This document shows positions 1 to 13,100 of a stretch of DNA of 64,000 nt, one piece after another. A program made the translations under genes and the position numbers. The first letter of the stretch is position 1. Every line of letters begins with the position of its first letter. Source of the stretch: Trebouxia sp. TZW2008 (Eukaryota; Chlorophyta; Trebouxiophyceae; Trebouxiales; Trebouxiaceae); contig BDIU01000172.1 in assembly GCA_002118135.1 (NCBI GenBank), forward strand, positions 186,001 to 250,000, read 5' to 3'. The notes under the pieces are model-generated. The model was not told the origin of the DNA, ran no database searches, and was given only the letters and a program-made list of their open reading frames with translations.

Positions 1-2626
1 TGGCCTGAGACTATGCCCACTCACACACACACACACACACACACTCCTGTCATATGGTAGTCCATGCACAGTTTTGAAAGCGGCGCTTACCAGGCTAGCC
101 TGAGACTTTGCCCGCTCAGCAGCCCAGTGCTCAGGCGTGCCCTCAGACAGCACAGACTCATCCAGCTTGCCAGAGTCAAGTGCACTAGACACTGTCTGCA
201 AAGCCGCCTTGCGCATGTCATCAATTGGGAAGTAATCAGCTCGGAACTGCTCATGGGTGAAGCCCATCCTGTGGGCCAGCTGAATCTCCAACTGCAGCAA
301 CTCAGAAACGGAACGGGATTTGGGCTTTGGGGACTCATCAGCTCCTGTGGTAGCTGAGCCACGGGCAATGCTGGGGAAACCTGCAGCAGCAATGCTTGTG
401 TCGTTGCTGACAGACAATGCTTTGGCTTGCTGCTCATGCATACTGCAAAAGCATACGAGCTGTATGCAGATAAGATAACATTGCATGCTTTTGTGTCTGA
501 AACATACTGGCAATATGCAGAAATGTTCAGCATGCTCAATTGATGCCGTGTCTGCAGTCACAGTAGAAACAGTTGCAATCACTACAGCAACGTGTGGCCA
601 CAAGTGCAGCAGCCAACCATGCAACTGGTCAGAGCAGACATCCAAAGTCAAGCAGTGCACATTGGTAGTGTCTTACCTGAGAAGTTCAGGAACATGAACA
701 AGTAGATGAGGACGATCACCAATCCCAACCCATTCCAGGCAAGCTGCCTCATCAAGTCGATCTGGTCCTGCCTTTCACGAAGATGCACTGCAGGATCTGC
801 ACAGTAAGTATGAACTCCACCAGTGTAACAGCAGTTGCAGACTGTATACGTCAGCAGGTTACATTCTGCAAAGAACTTATAATGCTGCATAGCACCACAG
901 GCACAATGCTGACCACAATGCAGACAGAAAGCACACTGAGGTTGCATTGTGCAATACAATGCATCAAAATATACAAAGGCTACCAGCCAAAGTCATCAGC
1001 TACCACAAATTGCAAATGGTTTTGGCCCAGGTCTTCTACTTTGTTGACCTGAGCAGAAAAAGCAGGATTGATTGTTCAGGTGATAGATACCTGATGAACT
1101 GTTGAGGCTTGCTGCAGGGCTTTGGGTGGGGTTTGCTGTCCAGTAGTTTCCAGCATGGATTGTGTTGACAGTAGGAGTGCTATTGGGGGTACTTTTTGAG
1201 CATTCTTCTTGCAAATCTGCACAGCAGAGAAACTCACTCAATACATGCACATGCTGCTAATAACATGCATGTCATAGCAGCAAAAAATGTTCTGATTCAT
1301 GAGAACATGGACTGATACATTGTGATCAGATGGCGTGCTGCTGTGAGCATATCTGTACAGGCAAGCACAAACACACTAACAGCAAGCGTTGCATTCACAA
1401 GCTGATACCGTTTTGGCATGCTGAGCAGAAAGATTGGGCTGTGCCCTATTGCAACTGTGCTGTATGACATGCAACTAGCTCAACACAAGTGTGAACAAGT
1501 TGTATTTTGGCCACTCACCAGTTTTCATTGCAGTGGCAAGGGGCTGCTGGCTGCTGTTGTTGCCATCTGTCATTGAGCTATTGCTGAATTACTGCGTCTG
1601 CTCAGTCACCGCCTGCGTTGTGTCTATCTGGCTGGTTGCAGTCATTGTGCCCTTTGTGGTTGTGGGCTCTGTCCAGGGGTATCTTGAGGCAGTCATTGTG
1701 CTTGTTCCCAAATGATGTGTTACAGGGACGAGCTCGGTCTGTCTTTGGTAGAGCTGCGCAGTATATGCTGAGTGTACTGTCAAGGCGCTGACTCGCGTCA
1801 TCAGCATGTCTTGGTGAAGTATGGTGAAGGCTGAAGCCCTCATTGCATCAAAGACTTTGGCATTTGTAGGGTCCAGCACTGCTGCAAACCCTATTGTGGC
1901 AGGAGATGTGCTGACTGTAGGAACTGTATCCACTGCACGTGATAAGATAGCAGGGACACTACTGGTGCTGTAGACAGCAACCTCTGAGCTAGCAAAAGGG
2001 ACAACTGTGTAGGTGTACAGCAGAGATGGCTCTGTTGTTAAGGCCTGCTGAGCTGCTGTAGGCAGGTCAGCAGCCATTGCTGTAGGCAAAGTCAGTGTCA
2101 CCATCTGCGCGCTGCCAGGTGATGCTGATGCCGTTAAGCTGAGGGTGTCAGCTGAATGGCTGAATACCAGCTGCCCAATACAAGTTGTTGCTGCTGCTGT
2201 GGCTGTTGCGCTGTCAGCAGTATGCAATTTGATGTGGTACACCTCACAAGCTAAGCGATCAGCTGAGAGAGGTGATATTTTAGACACAAGCAGCAAGAAC
2301 AGTGTCTGGTGAAGTTTGTTGGCGGCAGGGGTGGCAATGATGGTGGGGGCTGCAGCAACTGAGTGCTGCATTGCAAAGCTGGCGCTTGCGAAGGTACCTG
2401 CAATACACAGTTGAGACAGTCAAGAATTGCAGATTTGACAGCACATTTGGTCTTTTAATGCAGGTTGGAAATCTGAACCCAAACCCATACATGCCCATGC
2501 ACAGCCAGGCCCCTGCACGTGCGCAAGCACGCGCACACACGCTCCTGTGCACAGACACATAGACACAAATACATGCACAGACAGACATACCCCTTCAGAC
2601 CCCTGTCTGCGTACACACTCATGCAT

Positions 2627-2658
<32 letters not shown>

Positions 2659-4464
2659 TGCACAGACAGACATACACTCATGCACAGACAGACTCCTGCA
2701 GACCTTTTACATGCACACACACCCACAGACCCTTGCACAGACAAACAGACAGACACGCGTGTCAAATTTTATGGAGAAGACGCAATGGATCTAGTAGGGG
2801 TTGTATGCTCACCAGGAAAGGCTGACAAAGCAGTGACAGTCTGGCTGGCTGTGGGGAGCTCGCCAGGGGTGTGGGTGTCAGCATGGTGGAGGGGGACAGA
2901 CGCCGTGGGTGAGGCAGGCTGAGGAGGGTATTTGGCTTGGAGCGCAGACAATTCAGCAGAGGCAGTAGTCTCTGTGGCCTCAGATGTTGAGTCCATCTGT
3001 TGAGTCATGCTTGAGACATGGCCTGCAGTGCAGTCAAAGGCTGGTCAGCATACAAAAAGGTGACAGCATGCATTTTCAAGGACTGTGGTCCATTTATACA
3101 TAGCTTGCAGGCCTTCTGTAAAAAAGCATGGCTTTCAGTCAGAGCCCATGTGACCATATGACCCAAAACCAAACTGCGATTCTTGACAAACAAAAACATG
3201 TCCTGTTTCCAACATCACAGTCCTACACAAGTGTGCTAGCAGCATGAAAACAGGCATCACCAGCACACACCCCACCAGCTCACTGCATGACAAGCATGGT
3301 TTGCAGACACATGCAGTAGGTGTAGAAAGAAGTATGTGCTCACCAGCGTTATCGACGCTCAGTATATCAGCTGCCGCATCAGTGTGGTCATGTGCAGCAA
3401 GGTTGTCAGGGGAAATGCTGGAAGGGACCTTGCCAGCTGAGAGAAAGTTGCCATCAGTCTCTGCGCTCATATCCAAGACAGTTGCCTCCTCGCCAATGCC
3501 TGGGTGCCTCGTCTCAAAAAGACCTGCACAGCAAAAGAAGCATTGACTTAGGAATGGCACCAGATAAGACCTATAGTGACCAAAGTTTGTACTATTGAAG
3601 CTTGAATATGCTTGCTGACCATGTGGATGAGCAAAAGTTTCAATCACAGCAAGACTGCAAGTGATTTGATGCTGTTGCAAGTTGGACTCAGGCAAAAGAT
3701 GCTAGTGAAAAAGTTGTGTTTGTGCTTACCTGCTGGTCCAGGCAGATTATCTATCGTGTTTGTGGTCGTCACGTCGATGACATAATCCACGGATGGGGAT
3801 GATTTTGGGGCATCAGCGGCTGAGCCAGTGAAAGTTTGCTGCATGCCTGGCTGAAGGGGCTTACTGATGCTGATAGGAGTGTGCTCTTGAGGCTTAACCG
3901 GAATGGGGTGCTGCTCAGTGAACAGAGGAGTTGTGCACTCAGCTGAAGAGCTAGAGCTAGGCATAGGAACAGCATGATCCGGGGCAGTGTTGCCACCTGG
4001 AGCCGACAAAGGGTGCGCAATTTGCTGTGGGACAAGCTGTAAACTGTTGTCTCCTGGCCACTGCAGAGGAGGACCAGGGGTGGCATCCTGGAGACGGCCA
4101 TGGTACAGGTTGGACGTCGACAGTGCTGCTGTTGGCAGCAAGAGTGCGGACGCCATGTACGAGTGTACAGACAGGCTTGGACCGTGAAAGATTGGTCTCA
4201 TAACGCAGTTGTACGTGCTGATTGTGAACAATTCAACGAGTCCCACGACCCAGCCTCCTGCAATGAACGGCAGAGATCAATACGTCACGCATGGCTAATG
4301 CATCAAGGCTAACAGGTGCGCCAAGTACGAGTCGATGCAAAAGATGCCTCTGTACCTGCGATGCAGGTGCCAGCAAAGGCTGGAATCTCCTCCACCGGCT
4401 CGTGAAGAGCTGCGCCGGAGAAAAGCAGCAACACAGAGATGACAAAAGCCTGCTGCACCTTCAT
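1..4464 (-). CDS. Secreted or single-pass membrane protein, uncharacterised; 3' end beyond left edge
   Basis: Exons: 4464-4356, 4257-3730, 3523-3344, 3022-2813, 2397-1519, 1216-1091, 796-677 and a block 442-91. Residues 1-20 (MKVQQAFVISVLLLFSGAAL) are a clear signal peptide. A long Ser/Thr/Pro/Ala-rich ectodomain of about 650 residues follows. Exon 7 encodes a membrane helix (GLGLVIVLIYLFMFLNFS), and the 442-91 block gives a charged cytoplasmic-looking tail rich in Glu, Lys and Arg. Exons 1-7 join entirely at phase 1, and the internal ones are exact multiples of three. Two problems remain. A TAA lies in frame at 1591-1589 in exon 5. The join of exon 7 to the charged frame of the last block needs a phase change, perhaps through an unseen mini-exon in the 443-676 intron. 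I recognise no family; a cell-surface or wall-associated protein is an inference from topology and composition. Confidence 0.6.
22..44. repeat. CA dinucleotide microsatellite
   Basis: About eleven CA units in the intron following the last visible exon of the left-edge gene. Just beside it, bases 3-24 repeat the 3' end of that exon (see the exon-echo findings). Confidence 0.9.
2500..2760. repeat. CA-rich low-complexity intron with (CA)n core at 2629-2657
   Basis: This stretch of the intron between exons 4 and 5 of the left-edge gene is almost only C, A, G and short CAGACA or CACACA motifs, with a perfect CA run in the middle. Overlapping open frames of 80-90 codons on both strands come from the repeat and are not genes. 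Confidence 0.9.
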
Positions 4465-5205
4465 TCCGGGTTCTAGACAGAAGCGGAAGTGCTATTCAGA
4501 GTCTCAGAGCGCTCTGCCAACGGTTCTGATGTTTTGCTGAGGGACACATCCACAGATGTTGTGGGAGCTGGTCCTGCTTGCACCTGAAAAGTTAGGATGA
4601 TGGCTGAAAACGTACCGAAAGCAGCAATCGATGTTGTCAACCAGCACTGTTGAAAGCACCAGCGCACAGAAAGTGTAACAGGTCCACCGGGTTGTTTAAG
4701 GTTTCAAATGAGCGTGCTGACTGGTGACGTGATTGCCCAGTAGGACAGACTTTTCCCGCCAATGAAGGCTGACTCAGAGGCATGAGAGTCAATGAAGGCT
4801 GGTGCTTTTGCAGGTGATCAAAGCAGTATTCTGCAGCTGCTCTGCGGCACAAAGCTTGCTGCACTTGAAGGACCGCATGTGAGCCGTCTTGTAGTCAACA
4901 CACCCTTCTGCACCACAGCATGGAAAACGAAATCCAGCAGAGAGGCCCAAAGTCAAAAGTGCCGTTAAAGGAGCTGCAGCTGAAGCCTAAATGACCTGCT
5001 GCCAGAGTTCTCTGGGCAAGGTTGAAGCGATTGCAACAAGCTCCACAACAGAACGACCCCATCGCTGCATGTGCTTGTCCTAGTCTCAGCCAAGCTCGCA
5101 GCAATGCCTGTGTAGAGACGACATGCAGCCCACAAATGGCTGTTTTGAACCCCCTGGGCAAACATAAATACTCTGGAACAACTGCTACTCAGCACAATAT
5201 CAAAA
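4465..5205. other. Intergenic, no gene seen
   Basis: This lies between the start of the left-edge membrane-protein gene and the last exon of the glycosyltransferase, both on the minus strand. It should hold the promoter of the former and the 3' UTR of the latter. No supported exon was found. Confidence 0.6.
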
Positions 5206-8200
5206 TCAGCTTTTGGGCAATAATATAGAAAACCATTCAGTACCCCCAGGTGACAGCTTGCGAGCTTGACTGTACTGCTTGAAAAGCCCAGCAAACTTCT
5301 GATGCATGTAAGCAGCTGCTCTCAAATGACTGTTGTCAGCGGCGCTCTGCATGGCTGGCAACATGTCTTCAAAGTTTGCATCATCTGCTGCATCCCTGGA
5401 CCCTAGATGGATTGTCATCAGGTGCTGAAGCAAGTCTTCACATTCTTCTGAACACCAGTCATGTAGCGCCAAATCAAACCTGCATTTGCCGTTCGCCATC
5501 TTCACCACATTAAGTAATTTTACCAGATACCCAAAGTGCTTGCTCAAAAGTTGCAACAGGCTGTGCTGAACGTGGCTGAGGGGGTTGAGCGTGTGTTGCA
5601 TGCAGTCCACTCTTACTCTACTATGCAATGCAGCTGACAACAACATACCATCTTTTTATGACGTCTTAATGGTATAGACTTATTGGTTGCTTTTGCATTG
5701 TACCACAATGTTGTGAAGCCTGAACGGTGGGCAAAATACATAGCATACGTCTGGTGCATACCGTTTCATGACTGCCATTGGGTGTTTTCCTCTGCTTCCA
5801 ACTGTGTCATCTTGTCGCCATGCTGGATCAAACATCTGAATGTGGGGTCTGTAGTAGCCATAGCCTACACAATTTTTTTCTGATCTAATAGCAACAAGCT
5901 GTAGCAAATCAACAGTACAGCTCATTCGCATAGTCAGCCTCACATGCAAGACACAGCAGTCGCTACAGCATGAACAGAGGCAATGCTTGATGCATGAGGT
6001 GAGCATGCTGAGTGTGAGAAAGATCATGTCACACAAATTTCAGGATAGAAGCACAAAGGCAATGCGGGCAACAAACAGCACCTTGGTATGTCAGGCAAAG
6101 GCATTTGCATAGCTTGACTGCGCCTTTTCCATTGCAGATCATATCGCATCAAATGCAACCATGCATCACATATTTACCTGGATCTGTTGGCATGATCTCG
6201 AAGACAGAGTGCAGCGCTTGCATGAAGACTCCATCTGCAAGCAAAGCATCATCAGCTTTGTTGACTGCTGAACTTGATTGAGACCAAACACGCATTACTT
6301 GCAAAATAAGCCACTGCTTGTTCAAGGCACAATCTGGCAAGTTGAGAACTTGCTGCCATGCGGCGAACAGCGCTTCACCCAGCACACTCACGGCAAAATG
6401 GGCTCTGCACACGTCGCAGGCAGTTTAATGGTGTTATGCATCTTTGACAAGATCCTCCCATCTGCATCTGATGCATATTTGGAGCCAGGCATCCTGCTTC
6501 CAAGCTATGATCAGCTGAGGTAAAATCAATAAGCTGTGATGAACTGCGCATGAGGTGACAGTGGCAATTTGAGCCAAGCATAGACTCACACAAGCTATGC
6601 TTGGCTGAATGATATGGTCGAGCTTTTGTCAGCCGGGCAAAATAGTGACGGAGGCCCAGCTCAGCCTCATGCACTTTATCACAAGCCATATACATTGCCT
6701 GAGCTGGTGTGAAAAACTGAGCAGTAAAAGATACAGACAGCATGACAAGCAACGAGACCTTATCGCAATACATGCACAATGTGACTGCGGACAGTGCAGG
6801 ATGGCAGAGGCACCCACCTCCAGACATGACCGTCTTTGAGGGGTCCCCCTGCATTGCTGTGTCCACAAAGTGCCTGATTGTATCAAAATCTGACAACTTC
6901 ATCAAGCCAGAGCTCAAGATGGCCCCTGCCCCTGCAGAACAAGCAAACATGTTTGACACCCTGTAGCCGGCCAACAAGGCTGCTCGCATCTGCCACATGA
7001 CAGCTAAATCTATATTCACAGGACCATCGATGTACCAGTCTTCAATGTTGGTGAACAGTTGCCGCTGGAAGTGACGTACTCTGCTTCGCTAGCTGTGCAG
7101 GCAGCTGGGGTTGTGTTTCCTAAAAGACCATGCAGAAAACTGCGTCAAAACGACACACAGCAGGGAAGGATTGCAACAGACTGTGCATCACCCGGCTGGG
7201 TCATGCAGACGTGCAGCAGCACTGCAGAGATTGACAAGATTTGCAGATTGCATGTGCTGCAGCTGGACTTGATGGGCTGAAGAGCCTACAAGTCCAGGAC
7301 TCACCTCCATGGCCAAAGTACCAGTTGTGCTGCTTGACATTGCATGTCCCAGCGCCACCAAATACACCCAGGTTGTCGTGAGCGCACAAGAAGTCCTTAG
7401 TGCAGGGACAGCCCTGTCAACATGTACCACCCTCAATAGATCTTTTGTACAAAAAACAACATCAAACATGAACAGGAACGACCAGCGCAGATGTCCCCCT
7501 TGATGGATCTTGCAAGCATAAGACAGCCTCAAGAAAGCAAGGCCAGAAACCATACTGTAGCTCATGAATGCAGCAGCATAAGGTCAGGAGTTCAACGCAT
7601 GGTGCAGAAGTCAAGGCATCCAGGCATGCCCAGATGCCGGCAGCAGCGGCCCAAAAGGCAGGAGCAAGGATGGCGCCTAACATCCCGAGACATTCCCGGG
7701 CTTAACAATTGCTGTGCAATGCAGCCTGACCGTGCATTTGGCCGAGCACCAAGAAATGGTGGCAGCTGAAGCTCCTGCCCATCAGCATCTTTGCTGTGCC
7801 AGGCATATTGACTATGCAGCAACAGGTCAAGTAGAGATTTACCTGAGGTGCATTAAAGTCGTTGTCAGTGGCAGAGTCCTGCAGAGGGTCTTGGTACTTG
7901 CAGGGCAGGCAGCGCGGCGCACTCCTGGCAGGGTGCATCCTGTTGTCATCAAGCTCTGCAGCATCGCAATGGTGCCAATGACACTCACGTCGGCTTCAAT
8001 ATTTTCTGATGATTCTCAACTTATGTGTTACTGGTTAAATGCACAATCTCAATGTGAAAACTTTCCAGCATGGCATCACAGGCATAGAAGGAGATGCGGG
8101 CGCTGCCAGCTACACTCTGACAGTCTAGCGCATGATGTCTTACTGGCAGCAACGCATGTCTGCATGGACCGCAGATTTATACAAGATGCCCGCTTGCTGT

Positions 8201-9581
8201 CTGCAAAACTTTCTCAGCAGACCGTCAGCAGCTATCAATTGAGCATTTGCATGCGCTGTGCATACAGGATGCAGGCCGTGAGTACCTTCAGTCAAGCTCC
8301 TGAGGAACCAGATGTGGTCAGTGATGTAGTATGGCATGGTGTGGTCCAGTGGTTCCAGCATGCGCAACACATTGTCTAAGTAGAAGACAGTGTCATCATC
8401 ACCATACAGCATCCACTTGTAGCTATCAGCCCCAAGACTGTGATTTGCCAAGAACGGTGCCATAGCTGCTCTGCATGCAAAGTGGTGTTGTGAAGGCTGC
8501 TGCTGTTTGAATCATCACAGGGCCAGCCGCGTATGAAGGCATCTAATGCCAAACATGTCATGCAGCATGCCAACTTGCTGACAAGCACATAGCTGAGCCA
8601 AATCTGACATATTCAGACATTGTGAACGCAGGTGAAACAATGTGTTGTACTAGCAAGACAGTATGTCAACTCATGCTGTGTGTTTACACGCTCGGTACCA
8701 AGCATCATACAGAAACAACCTATGAGGTGGCACTACTACCTGGCATCACCAGGCTTGTGCCAGGCAGGAGGTCCTTCTTCCAGATCTGCATAGCTGCCAA
8801 AAGTTTCCTTGGCTGCCGCCATGCCTGCCTGCATTGCATAAGCAGAATGGCCGTAACACATCGTTTGAATTTCTTGCATAGAAATTGAACGGCACTGCCC
8901 ACGCTTTCTTTCTAGCTGCATCATGCAGGTCAGTTTCAGCAGACTACTCCTGCATCACTCTTAGGTAGCATCTTGGTCGCAAGCAATGCAAGGGGTGAAC
9001 AAAATAAGGTGACGAGAAGACAAATTGATGTCACCTTGAAGCCACGTGGGGCAGACTCGGTAGCAGCGCTCGACTCCACAACCACAAACGCTCTTGTGTC
9101 CTCCCGCCATGATCTGCTTGCCTGTACAAGAGGCAGCCTGCAAAATTCAGACCCCCAATGTGTGCGCAACAAAGCCTGATAGGACAATCAGAGGAGTGGC
9201 ATTGCAGCAACATGGCTTGTATCAGCAGCAACAGGAATACAAATCAAGAGCACATTGGGGGGCAAATGAAAGGCAAAGACAGGAAGCTGACCTTGCAAGA
9301 CTGCTGGGTATAGCCAGCAACAGGTCATGCCTGCCCAAATGAGCTGAACTCGTGTTGTTGCTTGTTGACAAGGGAACGCTTGTAGTCAGAGCCTCGGCAA
9401 CAGCATCAAATGCTTCTGCATGATCTGTTGCACCGGTTGGTGGTGTAGCTGCAGATGCTGGGGCCTGGAAGCTGTCTTTGTGCCCTGATGATGTCCATAG
9501 CAGAGTGACCAATACCCCAACTACGAAGCAGCATGCTGGAATGACCAGAGGAGGCCATGCGTGTTTTGTGACTCTGGTCAT
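5206..9581 (-). CDS. Fringe-like glycosyltransferase (GT31 type), type II membrane protein
   Basis: Eleven exons: 9581-9292, 9137-9035, 8828-8740, 8470-8286, 7955-7843, 7395-7305, 7119-7036, 6931-6818, 6467-6392, 6234-6178, 5575-5206. Together they give 1572 bp and 523 residues with every phase matching. The N-terminus is cytosolic and basic, followed by a signal-anchor helix (PLVIPACCFVVGVLVTLLW), the usual layout of a Golgi enzyme. Exon 4 carries the nucleotide-sugar and metal motif YGDDDTVFYLDNVLRMLEP, matching the fringe/DUF604 group; exon 5 has the family-typical RCLPC, exon 8 the GAGAIL segment and exon 10 an SLH. Donor sugar and acceptor cannot be read from sequence; a role in wall or glycoprotein glycans is inferred. 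Exons 3, 9 and 10 are short and less certain, and the final exon (112 charged residues) has no recognised family match. Confidence 0.72.
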
Positions 9582-10174
9582 CGAGAACCTCTATTTCGCT
9601 TGCCAGTCATGACAAAATGCCGCCTTCCAGCGCAGATGTAATGCGCCTGGCCGACTCAGCAGTCCGCGATCTAGCACGATCGACAAGAGTCCTAAGCTAT
9701 CAGTTCTCGAATCAAGGCAAGCCAATCAACATGCAACGCTGCCTTCTGCCTCACTAATCCCTATACGATACAATGGCAGAAGGCTTGCAATGAGCGAGTA
9801 GACAAGACTTTCAATCTTGGACGGTGCAAAGGTAAACGAGAGCTCGAAAACCTAGCAGCGCCGACCACGAACAAGCAGAACACACACACTTAGGCTGCAC
9901 AGGAGGCTCCGATACTACATGTATGACTGGAGCTTGGACCGACTGTGGGTGTGCACTTGTTGTGCTTGCTTTGACCTATCAGCCTCAGCAGCTCCGCGAA
10001 GCTCCGAAACCACGCGCAGGAACTTGCGAAAACTGCTAGCAAAAGGTCATGTCCCAGTGAGCATGATTAGGGGTACTGCAGGTGGACCGCCGGTGCTTAC
10101 TGCAGACTGTTCCAATCTCGTCGTGTTCTGGCAGATGAGGCGCTGAAGCCGCAAAATATAGACAGCTGAAGAAG
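9582..10174. promoter_or_regulatory. Divergent promoter region, glycosyltransferase / IFT56
   Basis: About 590 bp separates two start codons facing away from each other, so both 5' UTRs and promoters must lie here. No conserved element is recognisable by eye. An open frame at 9919-10146 has no support as a gene. Confidence 0.5.
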
Positions 10175-13100
10175 ATGATCTTGTCTAAGTCGCGAGTGAA
10201 ACAAAAACAGCTTCTCGAAAGGGTATGTTGTTTGTCATGTTGCCTACATGATTTTACACGCGTGTTGATCTCGCTGCAACCAGGCTGCTGACAATCGACA
10301 CAACTGATCGGTTGTAGGGCCAAAGACCATCTGATCAGTCGCCCAGCCTTGACACTTTCCTTGATGGTCGAGACTATGCAGGAGCAACAGCTTTACTGAC
10401 ATTCAAGCGGCGGGAAAACAATGCTGATGCTAGGACTTTGGAGTGGCTGGCATATGCACACTACCACAACTGGGAGCATGCACAGGTCGCTTTTTTGTTT
10501 CCTCAAAAACTGCAAATTTTCTGTGTCACAGTAGTACAGTCCCTGCCTTTCCATGAGTTTCAGTCTGATCACAGACAGTCATATGCAAAACAGCATCGTG
10601 TGCACTGTGTGGCAAACTACAACCCGCAGACATGCAAGCCCTGATGCTGTCTCAGGTTTTATGCTGGCATTCAGGCACTGGAGATATACAGGCAGCTGCT
10701 TCAAGATGATGATCCTGATCCCATCTTCCATGTGTATGCAGCTGCCTGCTTGTACTACATGGGGCTATACAGTGAAGCTGAAAGAACAGCAGCAGAGGTG
10801 AATGCTACACTCTGCACAAAATTATTTTAGGCACAGCACTCACTGTGCATTGCATGATGTTGCAATGTTGTAGTCAGGCGGCTGCTTGAGTTTCATCATG
10901 CAGATGTGTAAGCTTGTCTCTGCTCCCTCACTTTGTTCTCTAAAACAATCTCTGCATGTGCTGAGACCTAGACACCATGCAGGGACCTCAATGCCCATTG
11001 CAAGTGCGAATCTTGTTTCACTGTGCGCACAAGACCGGTCAGGAACAGAAGCTTATGGACTGCCATCAGCTGCTCACAGATTCCCTGGAAGATCAGCTCT
11101 CATTAGCATCCATACATTACCTGAGAGGTCACTATCAGGTATCCAAGCTGCCTTTCTGTGCACAGACGCAACAGACAACAGGAAAACTCTGTTGTTCTGC
11201 TTTGGCAACTGTCACAAATATGCCCTGTCCTCACACAGATAGCGCGAGGACCATATTCGTCCTTGCTAGTGAGGTTTTGAAAACCCGCTAGGTTATACAG
11301 AAGCAGCCATTTGGTATCGTTCCATGATCCACATTAAAAAAGGGCTAACAAAATGAAATTTCCACATCACTTTCTTTTCTCAATCCCTTAGACATAACGT
11401 GTGTCCTGGTACAGCTGATCTGCACTTGCTCTGCATGCAGGAAGCCACAGATGTGTACAAGCGACTGTTGCTAGAGCACCGTGACTTCCTGGCGCTGAAC
11501 GTGTACCTTGGACTGTGCTACAGCAAGCTTGACTACTTTGATGTCAGCCTAGAGATCCTGCAAGGGTACTTGGAGCAATACCCAGACAGTGCGGCTGCTG
11601 TCAACTTGAAGGCCTGCAACTTGTTCAAACTCTACAATGGCAAAGCTGCAGAGGCAGAAGTCAAGGTGCTCTCAATGCCTGCACCTCTGTTGACACAGCT
11701 AGAGAGCTGCACCTTGTCTGCTCACACATTTTGCCTTCCTTGCTTCAGCATGCAATTCAAGTCGCTCAGTTGCACATACTTGTGTGCCGTCAGGGGTGTC
11801 CGTTGCCGAACGTTCACAAACGTTGGGCACTTTGCACTTTTCGCTAAAGCTTGCTGCTCTGATTGCCTTGTCTGGGTTGCATGAGTGTGTGGTCAACTAG
11901 CTGCGCTTTGCGTTGACTAATTGTACTGTTCACTGCGTGTTGGGTACCTTTTGAGGTACCCTGGTTTGCAGTGGGGTTGTTAGGGTCAGCCCTGATGTGT
12001 TATGATCAACAGTAAGACCTGTCATGGATCGCTTACAGGCTTTGGAGCAGCAAGGCATCAGCCCTGACAGCAATGACCTGATCAGACATAACATGGTAGT
12101 GTTTCAAGATGGTGAGGCAGCGCTTCAGGTATGGCTCAACCAATTGCTTGACATCACTTTCTCATGCATCACCACAGTGTCAATGAAACTCTTCTCAGGT
12201 TTTGCCTGGTCCAGCTGGCTAAGGCTACAATTGCCAGGCCATGTTTTTGCAAAGCAGTCCTTGCAAGGAGCGCCTAGCCCATCACCACTACACTGCCATG
12301 CATTAAATAGAACATTCACATCTTCGGCAGCAGTCATGAACCAGACTTTACAAATCTCATGCAAGCATGCATTGCAACTGCTTATCAGTGAATGGACACA
12401 GCTGAGGAAGTCATGCCATAATTTGCGAGTTGAAGCAGCTGATGCGCCTGCTCACAAGTTCCACTGTGTGCTGACTCTCCAACATCTTTGCTCGAAAGAC
12501 CCCTCTGCAGATTTATTGCCTCCAAATGCTTCAGTCCCTAGACCATCCTCAGAGCCTAACATCAGCAACTCACTAACGACCTTGTTGTCCTGACAGATCC
12601 TGCCCAGTCTGCTGGACGTGTGCCCAGAAGCGCGCCTCAACCTGGCTGTGCACTACCTCGGGCACAATCAGCTGCAGGAGGCCTTCAAGCTGACAAAAGA
12701 CCTGCAGCCTGCAACGCCTCAGGAGTACACCCTCAAAGGTCAGACTGCTGTTACTGTGCTGCACTGCGTTGTCATCAGTCATTCAGATGCTTAGTGAGAA
12801 TTGGCCCTGCCAGGTGCACGTAGTGGCAGTGAAGGAACTACAGTGCACTGCAGCACAAGTTTGCCATTCCGTTGTTTGCCATGTGCCAGTACCTGAAGGG
12901 CAACAAGCCAGTTGCGCTGGGTTGCCAGACTTGCAAGTCTGTATGCCAGACTGATGCATGTGCTGCTCATGACGCCAGCAGCACCATATACAGCATCAGC
13001 TGACAGCATCATCATGCATTGCACTGCCCACTTCTTTTAGTTTTGTGTTAGTCACATATACAGGCTGCAGGCTGCAACAAGTGAAACAACAAAGCAGCGC

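Noticed and set aside
1589..1591. Reassigned genetic code with TAA/TAG as glutamine, as in some ulvophyte algae
   Set aside because: Threonine deaminase and IFT56 end with TAA, and eL28 and both LEA-like genes with TAG, at the expected C-termini. No conserved gene in the window needs an in-frame TAA or TAG to be read as an amino acid.
2280..2825. Six overlapping open frames of 60-100 codons in the CA-rich stretch
   Set aside because: They come from CA/CAGACA low complexity in an intron.
12800..12960. Coding-looking stretch ([14 protein letters not shown]) inside an IFT56 intron
   Set aside because: Exons 7 and 8 join in phase and match the family directly without it.
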